Positions 23,918-31,732 of a DNA stretch of 35,233 nucleotides are shown here, one piece after another. The notes beneath the pieces are model-generated. The model saw only the letters and a program-made list of their open reading frames with translations, did not search any database and was not told the origin of the DNA. Position 1 is the stretch's first letter; every line of letters starts with the position of its first letter. Origin of the DNA: CALESS01 sp041741455 (lineage in GTDB: Bacteria; Chloroflexota; Anaerolineae; Anaerolineales; Anaerolineaceae); contig JBGSJZ010000128.1 in the NCBI GenBank assembly GCA_041741455.1, forward strand, positions 1-35,233, written 5' to 3'. A program made the translations under genes and the position numbers.

Positions 23918-24469
23918 ATGAAACTCAAACCCAACACAAAAGCTCCTGATTTCACCTTGACGACCGTCGAAGGAAAGCAGATCACCCTGAGTGAAGTGCT
24001 GACCAGCGGTCAGAACGTTTTGCTGGTCTTCCTACGACATCTTGGCTGACTGCCCTGCCGCGAACATGCTGCACAGTTGTGTCAGCGCCAGGAAGAATTT
24101 CGACAGCAGAATACCGTCGTTTTCATCATTTCATTCGGAACCTTGCCGGCACTCCAGCAGTGGATGCGGGATACCTGCGATTCCTTTGAAGTTTTGTTGG
24201 ATCGGGATCGAAGCACATACAAGGCGTATGGTCTGGAGCGCTCCTTCTCGCGATCACGAAGCCTGAAAACCAGGTGGTATTACCTCAAAGCGTGGCTTTC
24301 CGGAAAGAAAACGTTCGAATCACAGGGAGAAGATACATCCCAACTGGGTGGTGATTTTATGGTGGATAATACCGGCACCCTGCGCCTTGTTTATCCCAGC
24401 CACGACCCTACCGATCGTCCTCCTGTAGATGACTTACTCAAGATCCTGGTCGGGATTCAAGGAAATTAA
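23918..24469 (+). CDS. Candidate selenoprotein, SelU/AhpC-TSA_2-like (UxxC)
   Basis: One frame runs from ATG 23918 (AGAGGA 5 nt upstream) to TAA 24469, broken only by TGA at 24047-24049. Read through, it gives 183 residues, the normal length of peroxiredoxin-like AhpC-TSA_2 proteins. The N-terminus APDFTLTTVEGKQITLSEVL is the thioredoxin-fold opening. The TGA falls at residue 44 in LVFLRHLG-U-LPCREHAAQ, exactly where the family has the first Cys of FLRHxGCxxCRE. The result is a U-x-x-C redox pair (Sec44, Cys47). The rest of the frame (GTLPALQQW, LLDRDRSTYKAYGLERS, QLGGDFMVD) is intact and family-like. A SECIS-like hairpin follows. The alternative is a nonsense mutation (TGC to TGA), but no other decay is seen. 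Confidence 0.78.
24068..24086 (+). promoter_or_regulatory. Candidate bacterial SECIS hairpin
   Basis: Downstream of TGA 24047-24049, GCTG-CAC (24068-24074) pairs with GTG (24079-24081) and CAGC (24083-24086), leaving a bulged U at 24082 and a 4-nt loop AGTT. The loop G is 27 nt after the TGA, inside the usual 16-37 nt range for bacterial SECIS, and the loop contains GU. An outer CCTG/CAGG pairing (24054-24057 with 24089-24092) can extend it. The fold is by eye. Confidence 0.55.
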
Positions 24470-24499
24470 TCGTAGGATTTATCCTTATAATGGTGGTTC

Positions 24500-25150
24500 A
24501 TGTTAACCTATGCGGAAGCTAGAAAGATTTACGATTCTTTAGGAATTAAACAGGACGGGCAATCCTATTACGAAGACCCAGCTTTCGATCTCCTGATCCG
24601 GCATGCGAATTTGGACCAGGCAGAGGAAATATTTGAACTGGGCGGCGGAACAGGTTGGCTGGCAAAGCGGCTGTTGGCTGATCAATTACCGGTAAATGCA
24701 AGATATCACGGTGTTGATTTGAGCCCAACGATGGCTCAAATTGCGCTGGAACGCCTTGCTGAATTCAGCAATCGGGTGGATATCAAAGTATCCGATGGTT
24801 CACCCCATTTTGATATCCCGGATCAATCGATGGATTGCTTTCTTTCCACGTATGTTCTGGATATATTATCCACCGAAGATATTCGGACTGTCATTTCCGA
24901 GGCGCATCGGTTGTTAAAAAAGAATGGTGAATTATGTCTGGTTGATCTAACCTACGGAAGAACAGGATGGCCGCGCTTGTTTAGCTTTGGTTGGGAACTC
25001 GTACATACTTTTAACCCCACGAAAGTTGGCGGCTGCCGGCCAATTCGTGTTTCGAAATATTTGCCAAACGCAGAATGGCAAATTAAATTTCAATCGGTTT
25101 TGACAACTTCAGGTATTTCGTCTGAAGTGATCATCGCTACACCCTTATAG
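24500..25150 (+). CDS. Class I SAM-dependent methyltransferase
   Basis: Rossmann-fold methyltransferase of 216 aa. Motif I is EIFELGGGTGWLAKRL near residue 42, an acidic loop HGVDLSPTM follows near 75, and a later motif reads DQSMDCFLSTYVLDILS near 110. The C-terminal LLKKNGELCLVDLTYG fits the post-catalytic strand. It starts 31 bp after the candidate selenoprotein and is followed after 7 bp by the membrane hydrolase, so it is part of the same operon. The substrate is unknown; UbiE-type lipid or small-molecule methylation is possible. Confidence 0.82.
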   Translation: MLTYAEARKIYDSLGIKQDGQSYYEDPAFDLLIRHANLDQAEEIFELGGGTGWLAKRLLADQLPVNARYHGVDLSPTMAQIALERLAEFSNRVDIKVSDGSPHFDIPDQSMDCFLSTYVLDILSTEDIRTVISEAHRLLKKNGELCLVDLTYGRTGWPRLFSFGWELVHTFNPTKVGGCRPIRVSKYLPNAEWQIKFQSVLTTSGISSEVIIATPL

Positions 25151-25157
25151 GTAACCC

Positions 25158-25727
25158 GTGAACACTCCATCCCATTTGATTATTAATGCTGCACTCTACA
25201 AAAAGGCTGGTCGAAAAGATATTCCACAATCAGCCATCCTCCTGGGATCTATCATGCCGGATATTCCATTAGGATTGCTTTCATTGGGATTTTTTCTTTA
25301 CAACCGATTTGTCATTGGACAACCTGGCTCTAGTTTTATGCCGAAAGCATTTGATGATTTATTTTTCAATAATCCCGGGTGGATTGCCTTTCATAACTTT
25401 CTACATTCTCCCACCGCATTACTGATTTATATTGTCTTCTTATGGCAGTTTCGACATAAAACAGGCACGAAGGGCCACTGGTGGTTATGGTTTGTGGCAG
25501 GTTGTTTAGTCCATACCACCCTTGATATTTTTACTCATGTGACTGACGGACCGCTCCTGTTCTGGCCATTTGATTGGCATATTCGGTTTCAAAGCATCAT
25601 CAGTTATTATGACCGAGCCTACTATGGGCAATACTTTTCGATATTTGAATTGGCTTTAGATGTTGGTCTGTTAGGTTACCTTTTCCTGCCCAAGCTCTGG
25701 AGGAAGTTGAAACGCAGCACGGGGTAG
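25158..25727 (+). CDS. YdjM-like membrane-bound metal-dependent hydrolase
   Basis: Inner-membrane protein of 189 aa with a GTG start at 25158. The conserved metal ligands are arranged as in the LexA-regulated YdjM family: TPSHLIIN at the N-terminus, GSIMPDIP near 30, AFHNFLHSP near 74 and LVHTTLDIFTHVTDG near 115. His and Asp residues lie between about four TM segments. The family's function is poorly known. It is the last gene of the halogenase-like operon and faces the convergent minus-strand membrane genes. Confidence 0.78.
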   Translation: MNTPSHLIINAALYKKAGRKDIPQSAILLGSIMPDIPLGLLSLGFFLYNRFVIGQPGSSFMPKAFDDLFFNNPGWIAFHNFLHSPTALLIYIVFLWQFRHKTGTKGHWWLWFVAGCLVHTTLDIFTHVTDGPLLFWPFDWHIRFQSIISYYDRAYYGQYFSIFELALDVGLLGYLFLPKLWRKLKRSTG

Positions 25728-25760
25728 AAATTGCGAAGATTCCGGAATATATTTTGTGTT

Positions 25761-26168
25761 TTAGTTCACTGATTGAAAAATCCCGGTCATAATGATGCCT
25801 AAGTAGATAAAGACAACTACAGCCTGGGGTAATATTGGGGCAAGGGCGGCCCTGTTTCTAACCAGACTCGTCCCCAAGAAATTCAATAAGAACCCTAAAC
25901 TGACCAGGCCAATGAATAGGGCGAGGGGAATTGTTATCGCCTTATTTGATAGGGTCGAAAGTGTGACGAGGGCTACGCCCGACAGAAAATGAAACACAGT
26001 TGGCTGGTGCCAAATCACAAACAGCATATGTTTCGTATATTCCGGCGCGTTGGAAATTCGCAGCTTATTCAAGATAAAGCGCATTCCCCATGCGGAATGC
26101 CCGATGGCGAAGAAGAATGCTGCCACGCCAGCGACTAAGTAGAAATAGTTTTGGATGACCATCGTCAT
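25761..26168 (-). CDS. Small four-TM membrane protein
   Basis: Hypothetical integral membrane protein of 135 aa with four hydrophobic segments: YFYLVAGVAAFFFAIGHSAW, FHFLSGVALVTLSTL, IPLALFIGLVSLGFLLNFLG and PQAVVVFIYLGIIMTGIF. The start ATG 26168 forms an ATGA overlap with the stop of the upstream gene (26165), so the two are coupled; a second ATG at 26162 is possible. No family is recognised with certainty. Confidence 0.65.
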   Translation of the reverse strand: MTMVIQNYFYLVAGVAAFFFAIGHSAWGMRFILNKLRISNAPEYTKHMLFVIWHQPTVFHFLSGVALVTLSTLSNKAITIPLALFIGLVSLGFLLNFLGTSLVRNRAALAPILPQAVVVFIYLGIIMTGIFQSVN

Positions 26169-26635
26169 TCCTTTCCCTTTGTCATTTTGCGGATGCCGAC
26201 GAACTCCCAGATGGCCAGGGCCAAAACTATATCCGCTACGATTAAAACCGCCCATATTCCGCGTGAAGAAAAAGGCAACATTTTTGTTGTCAGCAGAAAA
26301 ATGCTGGTAACAACCCATACCGAGTCGGCCACAAAGATCCAGATCGGGTGATGCATATTGATAGGTTTACGCATGGATGTAAAGGCGACCCATCCTGCAA
26401 AACCGAGTAAAACAATCCCCAGATCCATGAGCAGACCTGCCCCTCGAATTCGATCGAAGAGGAAAATTTTCTGAATACCGAGGAAATTGGCGATTTCAGT
26501 GGATTCAATCAGAAAAAGTGATCCGCTGACGAGTGAGAATAGAGCATTTGCTCTGAGGGCAGTGCGCAGGCTGAGTGCGTTATCTGCAGAGGGCGAAACT
26601 GACAGAATATTCTGAGAAGAAGTTTTTGTAGACAT
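26165..26635 (-). CDS. Hypothetical four-TM membrane protein
   Basis: Integral membrane protein of 156 aa with a Ser-rich N-terminus followed by four hydrophobic segments: ALFSLVSGSLFLIES, GLLMDLGIVLLGFAGWVAF, PIWIFVADSVWVVTSIFLL and GIWAVLIVADIVLALAIWEF. The layout resembles SPW-repeat or DUF-type small membrane proteins but I cannot name one. It overlaps the next gene by an ATGA. The pair form a two-gene membrane operon of unknown role. Confidence 0.65.
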   Translation of the reverse strand: MSTKTSSQNILSVSPSADNALSLRTALRANALFSLVSGSLFLIESTEIANFLGIQKIFLFDRIRGAGLLMDLGIVLLGFAGWVAFTSMRKPINMHHPIWIFVADSVWVVTSIFLLTTKMLPFSSRGIWAVLIVADIVLALAIWEFVGIRKMTKGKE

Positions 26636-26728
26636 TTTGAGATCCTTTCGTACCGATTCGATGTTGGGTATACGATACGAAAATTTTCACTGCCATGTCC
26701 ACCCAAAATACTGCCATTTACTGCCAGC

Positions 26729-27946
26729 TTAGCTTTTGCGAGGTGTTATTCCTTTTATCTGTTCCCGTAAGTCTTTTGCGATGATTTCAGCAGCCGCATT
26801 CTGCCAATTGTGGAGGGTCCGTTCTGGAACTTCGACGCGAAACCATTCCAACACGTCTTTCAAATCTTCATGGTCATCGCTTTGGATTAATCTGTGATTG
26901 GAAAGTTTTATGCCACGCACATATGGGTAGTAGAGCACATTGTAATAACGCCATCCCTCTGAAATACCATAATTGCCATTGTGACGGGGTTTCAGACGTT
27001 CTATACTTTCAGAAAGAAGCTCCGTGAGTTCAACCGCACGTTCAATCGTGCTATCATGTCGGTCATGAAGTAAAAGACGTTCCGATATGATTGGAAGGTG
27101 AGTCAACGGGCTGGACGCCAGACGCTTGAGGTCTCCAATGTGGCTAATTGCTCTCCGGGTGAGGCGAGTAAACTCACTATCAGGGAGATCGAAAATTTCC
27201 AGGGTTTCGTCCACACGCGGAAGTACACTCGCAACATCCCGAAGGTCGGCTCGTTCCTTTTGAAGACCTGGCCGACCGAGGAGTAAGATGCGATCAAGAA
27301 AAGTCTGGATTGGATCGGATAGAGTTTGTATGATTATCGCTGAAGAGATCACGGCCATGAGCAGGAGAAGCATTATCGCTCCGCCAAGATTGGCGATAGC
27401 CATTGCCAGAATCACCTGCCCTCCGAATAGTATTGCTGCGAAAGTTGAAGCACCTAATGAGCGAAAGAAATCCCGCGAAAGTGTTTCACCTTCGTCATGG
27501 GCATCCAAAGATGCAATACCATAACTTAAAACACCAAGATCGAGCCCAACAGCAATGACTACCAGATTGGAATCAAACAGTTTCTGCGGAAGAGCAAGCA
27601 TAGCCACACTCAATCCAAAGAAAATGCTTCCAATTAATACAATGCGGAGGGGTAATCTTGGTAATCCTTCACGAGCATAGGATGGAAATAAATGGCGTAC
27701 AGCAGCAAACCAGAATGCAACGACTAGCAGAGCAATGAAAATGCGTTCTGGATTTAAGAAGATAACATACCTTGCCATATTGGGATGTGAAAGCAACGTA
27801 TCGAGCGCTAATCCTAGCGCATAGGTCATCAACCCCAATCCGGTATACCGCATTCCTGGGTTCCTGAAACGCTTTAACAATAGATACAGACCAAACCAAA
27901 GTGCGAAGCTGTAAGTAATTATCTGGAGCATAGGTAAATTTGGCAT
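26729..27946 (-). CDS. Membrane protein with 7-TM sensor-like N-terminus and cytoplasmic C-terminus
   Basis: Hypothetical protein of 405 aa. About seven hydrophobic segments occupy residues 1-220, a 7TM-sensor-like arrangement. A cytoplasmic alpha-helical region follows from about 225 to the end. The C-terminal part has no histidine-kinase, GGDEF or ATPase motif that I can see. It has a well-defined domain (GISEGWRYYNVLYYPYVRGI, then WFRVEVPERTLHNWQNAAAE) that looks like a Chloroflexi-type regulatory module with an unnamed function. It could be a membrane receptor signalling through an unrecognised domain. Confidence 0.6.
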   Translation of the reverse strand: MPNLPMLQIITYSFALWFGLYLLLKRFRNPGMRYTGLGLMTYALGLALDTLLSHPNMARYVIFLNPERIFIALLVVAFWFAAVRHLFPSYAREGLPRLPLRIVLIGSIFFGLSVAMLALPQKLFDSNLVVIAVGLDLGVLSYGIASLDAHDEGETLSRDFFRSLGASTFAAILFGGQVILAMAIANLGGAIMLLLLMAVISSAIIIQTLSDPIQTFLDRILLLGRPGLQKERADLRDVASVLPRVDETLEIFDLPDSEFTRLTRRAISHIGDLKRLASSPLTHLPIISERLLLHDRHDSTIERAVELTELLSESIERLKPRHNGNYGISEGWRYYNVLYYPYVRGIKLSNHRLIQSDDHEDLKDVLEWFRVEVPERTLHNWQNAAAEIIAKDLREQIKGITPRKS

Positions 27947-28098
27947 CGTCGGGATTACATCCAGTATAGGTCAGGTGCTATTTATCTATTATCGATTGGG
28001 TCGACTTCGTTTCAACATAACAGATCGACAGCGCGCAGCCGGCGTAGAACCTGATACAAACAGTGATGGCAAAAAATCTGTCGATTCGATTCATAATT

Positions 28099-28431
28099 TC
28101 ATTTTTTGGGAGGTAATCCCTGTGCATATCGCAATCCGCTCTCGACCCATTTCTTCAAATCATTATCACCTGCGATACCTGAAGGGCCTACAAAGACCCA
28201 TCCTTTCATGGGACGACCAGTCAAATCAAAAACACGGACATGAGGTTGCGTAAGGGCATCCATAAATTCAATTTCAGACATTCGAACAATTAACTGGTCG
28301 CCATTTATTCCGCAGACCATGTTCCCATTTAGAAGATAGCTTACTCCTCCGAACATCTTCTTTTCGACAAGTTCCGGTCTTTCCTCCAAAATGAGGCGGA
28401 CGCGTTGGGCAAGTTGTTCATCGTATGCCAT
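28099..28431 (-). CDS. TfoX N-terminal domain family protein
   Basis: Protein of 110 aa matching the TfoX_N fold: MAYDEQLAQRVRLILEER, the signature KKMFGGVSYLLNGNMVCG, VRMSEIEF, and a C-terminal PMKGWVFVGPSGI element. Stand-alone TfoX_N proteins are common and their role is unclear; only full-length TfoX/Sxy is known to act in competence. Its ribosome site (GGAG) lies at 28440-28443, next to the inferred transposon end, so the insertion spared the gene but probably altered its promoter. Confidence 0.85.
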   Translation of the reverse strand: MAYDEQLAQRVRLILEERPELVEKKMFGGVSYLLNGNMVCGINGDQLIVRMSEIEFMDALTQPHVRVFDLTGRPMKGWVFVGPSGIAGDNDLKKWVESGLRYAQGLPPKK

Positions 28432-28455
28432 GGCTCATTCTCCATATGTAGGATC

Positions 28456-28568
28456 TCATAAATAATGGGAGCGAAGCCGTCCTAATGGGCGGCTTTTGTC
28501 ACAAATAATGGGAGTGGTAGTCACAGTTATTGGGAGCAGCCTAAGTTTTAGTCAAAGATAATGGGAGC
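28456..28568 (+). repeat. Four TnsB-binding-site-like direct repeats
   Basis: Near-identical 17-bp units of the form TCAmAkATAATGGGAGC lie at 28456-28472, 28499-28515, 28521-28537 and 28552-28568. All have the same orientation, with start spacings of 43, 22 and 31 bp, and end 36 bp before tnsA. Irregularly spaced direct repeats at the transposase-proximal end are typical of Tn7-like left ends. Confidence 0.75.
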
Positions 28569-28603
28569 AGCCAAATTGGCACAAAATCTGCATAGAGTGA
28601 AAT

Positions 28604-29245
28604 GTGCCAATCAGAAACGTATCAAGTCGGGGTAGGAACATGATCGGACGTTTCCCATCGCTCAAACTGGGGCGAATGGTGGCGTTCGAGTCTCTCATCG
28701 AGCAGGACTATGTATACGTGCTTGACTACGAACCAGATGTAATTGGCTTTGAAGAACAACCATTCAGTATTCAATACGACTGGCAAGGGAAGTGGCATAA
28801 ATACACCCCAGATTTCCATGTAATCCGAGATACGCGCCACGAAATAGTGGAATGCAAACCTCAGGCACTTGTAACAAGCGATGAGAACCAAAAGAAATTC
28901 ATGGTTGCTCAAAGATGGTGTCGAGAAAGGGGCTGGACATTAGTAGTTGTGACCGACCTGGAATTAAGAACCGGGCCTCGTTTGGCGAATATTAAGCTTC
29001 TGACACGATATGCGCGAATGGAGGTAGCACCCGAAATACATCATCAAGCCAAAGAAATCCTGGCTGACCTGTCAAAGCCACACCTATTGTTCGAAACCGG
29101 CTGCCATATAGATCCACACGATCCTAGACGTGGTGTAGGTGTGTTACTTCACCTGGCTTATCATCACCGGATTCAAATTACACTTTCAAAAGCCCCAATT
29201 TCAGATCACAGCCAGATTTGGTTGGCTGAGGAGAAAAAAATATGA
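28604..29245 (+). CDS. tnsA: TnsA-like endonuclease
   Basis: Restriction-endonuclease-fold subunit that nicks the 5' strands at transposon ends during cut-and-paste Tn7-type transposition, 213 aa. The catalytic core is visible: Glu29 (MVAFESLIEQDY), Asp70 (YTPDF) and ExK at Glu83-Lys85 (VECKP). Downstream is a helical TnsB/TnsC contact domain. The GTG start at 28604 keeps the family N-terminus (SRGRNMIGRFPSLKLGRM). Its stop overlaps the tnsB ATG (ATGA), so the two are co-translated. Presence of tnsA distinguishes this element from TnsA-less Tn5053/V-K-type transposons. Confidence 0.88.
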   Translation: MPIRNVSSRGRNMIGRFPSLKLGRMVAFESLIEQDYVYVLDYEPDVIGFEEQPFSIQYDWQGKWHKYTPDFHVIRDTRHEIVECKPQALVTSDENQKKFMVAQRWCRERGWTLVVVTDLELRTGPRLANIKLLTRYARMEVAPEIHHQAKEILADLSKPHLLFETGCHIDPHDPRRGVGVLLHLAYHHRIQITLSKAPISDHSQIWLAEEKKI

Positions 29246-30336
29246 CCATCCATCGCTTCGCCCCCGGTCAGCGTTTTTCCTGGCAGGGCGGGACTTACGA
29301 GATTAAAAGAATACTGATGCCAGAGCAACGGGCAAATGTGGAGAATTTAGAAACCGGAGCGCTTCTGTTAGTGGAACTTGCCGAACTTACTCACGAATTG
29401 TTTGCTGGTGCATTATGGTTCGTCGAGGATGGCCTTTTGAGCAAAACCCATCCGGCTCCGGCCCTGGATTTGTCTTCGTATCCTGAAGATGTGGTCCAAA
29501 TAGCCAGATGGCGGTTGCAAGTAATTCGTCCTTTATTAGACTTACCGCCAAGAGAATTGACTGAAGCGGCAGTAATTGAACATGTTAGCCAAATTCAATC
29601 TACCCTTTCAGATTCATCTAGAAAGTTGAACCAATTTGTCAGCCGGACAACGGTGTACCGCTGGATTAATGCATACCGGCGCAGTGGCAATGACCTTCGT
29701 TCCCTGCTGCCTCGACTGGAGGAACGCGGTGGAAGTGGAAAATCACGCCTGGAACCTGAATTGAATGCACTAATGAAGTCTGTTATACAAGAGTTTGTTC
29801 TTCGCCCCGAACATCTCAGCGCAGATGATATTGCTGCCTTGATTGCAGCTCGAATCGCTGATGAAAACCAATTGCGCTCCCCGGACAACCAACTATCCCA
29901 GCCATCTCGATCCACGATTACCCGACGGATTGCTGCGCTGGATATTAAGGAAAAGTTTGCATCTCAACGAGGGCGAAGGATATCTCGACGCAAATTGAAG
30001 CAGGCTGAGCAGATGGCATATCCCCAGATTCCCTATGAACGGGTAGAGATTGACCATACCCGCTGTGATGTAATTGTGATTGACGAACATGACAATCTTC
30101 CACTTGGACGACCTGTCTTGACCTATAGTCTGGATATGGCAACCCGTTATCCTCTGGGTTATTACCTGGGATTTGAACCGCCCAGCTATTTCACAGTGAT
30201 GGAGTGTTTGTACCAATCCATTTGTCCGAAGGAAAATATACGGGAGAAATATGGAACTGAACATGAATGGCTGGCTCATGGAATCCCTGGAACCCTTGTG
30301 GTCGATAACGGTTATGTGAAGTTAGTTATTATGTAA
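29242..30336 (+). pseudogene. tnsB: TnsB-like transposase, 5' part (interrupted)
   Basis: DDE transposase of the Tn7/Tn5053 type that breaks and joins the 3' ends. The native part runs to about 30311. It has tandem N-terminal HTH modules (TTVYRWINAYRRSG near 135, STITRRIAALDI near 223) and the start of the RNase H-like domain with Asp271 (VEIDHTRCD) and Asp355 (LVVDNG). After G357 the frame enters the RIT element and stops at 30336. The third catalytic Glu lies in the 3' part, so this piece alone is inactive. Removing 3533 bp restores VDNGKEF in frame and the canonical DD(35)E spacing. Confidence 0.9.
30305..30311. repeat. 7-bp direct repeat flanking the RIT element, left copy
   Basis: ATAACGG at 30305-30311 recurs at 33838-33844. 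Deleting one copy plus the DNA between them rebuilds gtc-gat-aac-ggc-aaa-gaa, restoring tnsB. It is either a target duplication or the crossover core. Confidence 0.85.
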
Positions 30337-30340
30337 AGTC
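30305..30340 (+). repeat. RIT element left terminal inverted repeat (36 bp)
   Basis: Positions 30305-30340 are a perfect reverse complement of 33784-33819. The outer 7 bp are the shared ATAACGG; the inner 29 bp begin TTATGTGAAG and end ATGTAAAGTC. Confidence 0.9.
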
Positions 30341-30425
30341 GGTGGTTAAAAAGCGGCAATTTTTCTAGGTTTTATTTTGGATTATATAGAAGGAGGTTGT
30401 CTCTCGGTCGAAAAATCAAAACTTC

Positions 30426-30439
30426 AACTTTACATAATA
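30426..30439. repeat. Subterminal recombinase-arm repeat, left
   Basis: AACTTTACATAATA, inverted relative to the inner part of the left terminal repeat, and matched by an inverted copy at the right end (33728-33741). Probably a recombinase binding site upstream of ritA. Confidence 0.6.
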
Positions 30440-30499
30440 TTCCGAAGTGTGGTACTTCTGAGATCTATTTCCAATCGTCAATCCAAACCTGGAGGAATA

Positions 30500-31732
30500 A
30501 TGATCGAAGAACCATCCACCCCAAAAATCTCGGAAACCATTGCAGCCGCCACCGATGCTTTAGTGCAGTCCAAATATCGCCCAGAAACCCTTAGAAAATT
30601 TAAAGCGGTTTGGAACAAACTGATTCAGTATGCTCAAACCAAAGAAGTCCAAATTTATTCTGTGGAACTCTCTAATAACTTTTTGAGAGATACCTATCAC
30701 TTTGAGGCAGGTACAAAATTAGCCCCAAAAGTTCATAGCAAAGCTCGGGCAATCCAAATCCTGACCAATGTTTATTTGAACCAGACCATTAATTTGAGGA
30801 GAAAGTACAAAGAATTTCATTTGCCCGATTCTTTCAAGGCTGAAATCGAGGGCTTTTTACAAGAAGAAATGGGTCGCTTCATCTCTCCGAGTCACCGCGC
30901 GCGAATTCTCTATGCCCTTTGTAATTTCATTGACTATCTTTCTCAGCAAGGCATCACCCAATTATCAACGGTGTCCCCCCAAGATATTCATCGCTATTTG
31001 CAAACCCTCACCGATTATTGCCAGCGGACGATCAAGTCCAATTTCCAAATCCTGCGCCGGTTCTTCATCTATTTGTATACCAGTGGCTTTAGTCATCAAA
31101 ATTTAGCTTTGTCCATTCCTTCCATCCGAATGGGTGCGACCGGCTCGACCCTCCCCTCGGTCTATACCGAAGATGAAATTCTGAGATTGCTCAAAGCAGT
31201 AGATCGCGCCAATCCCATTGGCAAGAGAGATTACGCGATTCTCTTGATGGCCACGAAACTTGGTCTGAGGAGAAGCGATCTCCAAAACCTGAAGTTAGAG
31301 AACCTCAAATGGGAAACCAATCGCATCGAGCTGGTCCAAGAAAAGACGGGACAAGTCTTGAACCTCCCAATTTTGGAAGAGATTGGGGTGGCGCTCATTG
31401 ATTACCTGAAGAATGGCAGGCCCAAGGTTCTTTCTGAGTATGTCTTTCTAAAACATGTGCCTGCTTATGAAGAACTTTCTCCACCGGCCCTCACTAATAT
31501 TGCCACTAAGTATTTTCGGCAGGCGGATATCACCCTTCCAAAAGGGAAAAAACATGGGCTGCATGCTCTCAGACACAGTCTGGCCAGTCATTTGTTGGAG
31601 AATCAGACCCCGATTGTAGTCATTGCAGAAATCTTAGGGCATCTCAACTCTCATAGCACCGCCGTTTACTTAAAAATTGATCTAGATCAGCTCCGAACGT
31701 GTGCCTTGGAGGTGCCCCATGCCGCCGATTAG
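30500..31732 (+). CDS. ritA: RIT tyrosine recombinase, first
   Basis: Site-specific integrase-family recombinase, 410 aa. ATG 30500 is selected because GGAGG at 30491-30495 precedes it; the upstream extension to 30377 has no family-like sequence. The N-terminal SAM-like arm-binding domain runs to about residue 200. The catalytic domain shows Arg (KLGLRRSDLQNL), Lys (QEKTGQ), HxxR (LHALRHSLASHLL), the H/W position (ILGHLNSHST) and the nucleophile Tyr in AVYLKI. It is the longest of the three recombinases. The stop overlaps the next gene's start by 14 nt. Confidence 0.88.
   Translation: MIEEPSTPKISETIAAATDALVQSKYRPETLRKFKAVWNKLIQYAQTKEVQIYSVELSNNFLRDTYHFEAGTKLAPKVHSKARAIQILTNVYLNQTINLRRKYKEFHLPDSFKAEIEGFLQEEMGRFISPSHRARILYALCNFIDYLSQQGITQLSTVSPQDIHRYLQTLTDYCQRTIKSNFQILRRFFIYLYTSGFSHQNLALSIPSIRMGATGSTLPSVYTEDEILRLLKAVDRANPIGKRDYAILLMATKLGLRRSDLQNLKLENLKWETNRIELVQEKTGQVLNLPILEEIGVALIDYLKNGRPKVLSEYVFLKHVPAYEELSPPALTNIATKYFRQADITLPKGKKHGLHALRHSLASHLLENQTPIVVIAEILGHLNSHSTAVYLKIDLDQLRTCALEVPHAAD

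Noticed and set aside
24042..24266. Overlapping plus-strand open frame of 74 codons across the TGA region
   Set aside because: It is in a different frame from the SelU-like protein, has no family resemblance and no ribosome site. The long read-through frame explains the DNA better.
24077..24469. A separate 130-aa protein starting after the TGA
   Set aside because: This is the 3' part of the candidate selenoprotein frame; a start inside the thioredoxin fold without the redox centre makes no sense.
28447..28604. CRISPR array next to tnsA
   Set aside because: Only four repeat units of 17 bp with spacings of 43, 22 and 31 bp and no uniform spacers; these are transposase-binding-type repeats.
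30377..30499. Longer N-terminus for the first RIT recombinase
   Set aside because: It spans the subterminal repeat and lacks recombinase-like sequence, while ATG 30500 has a strong GGAGG.
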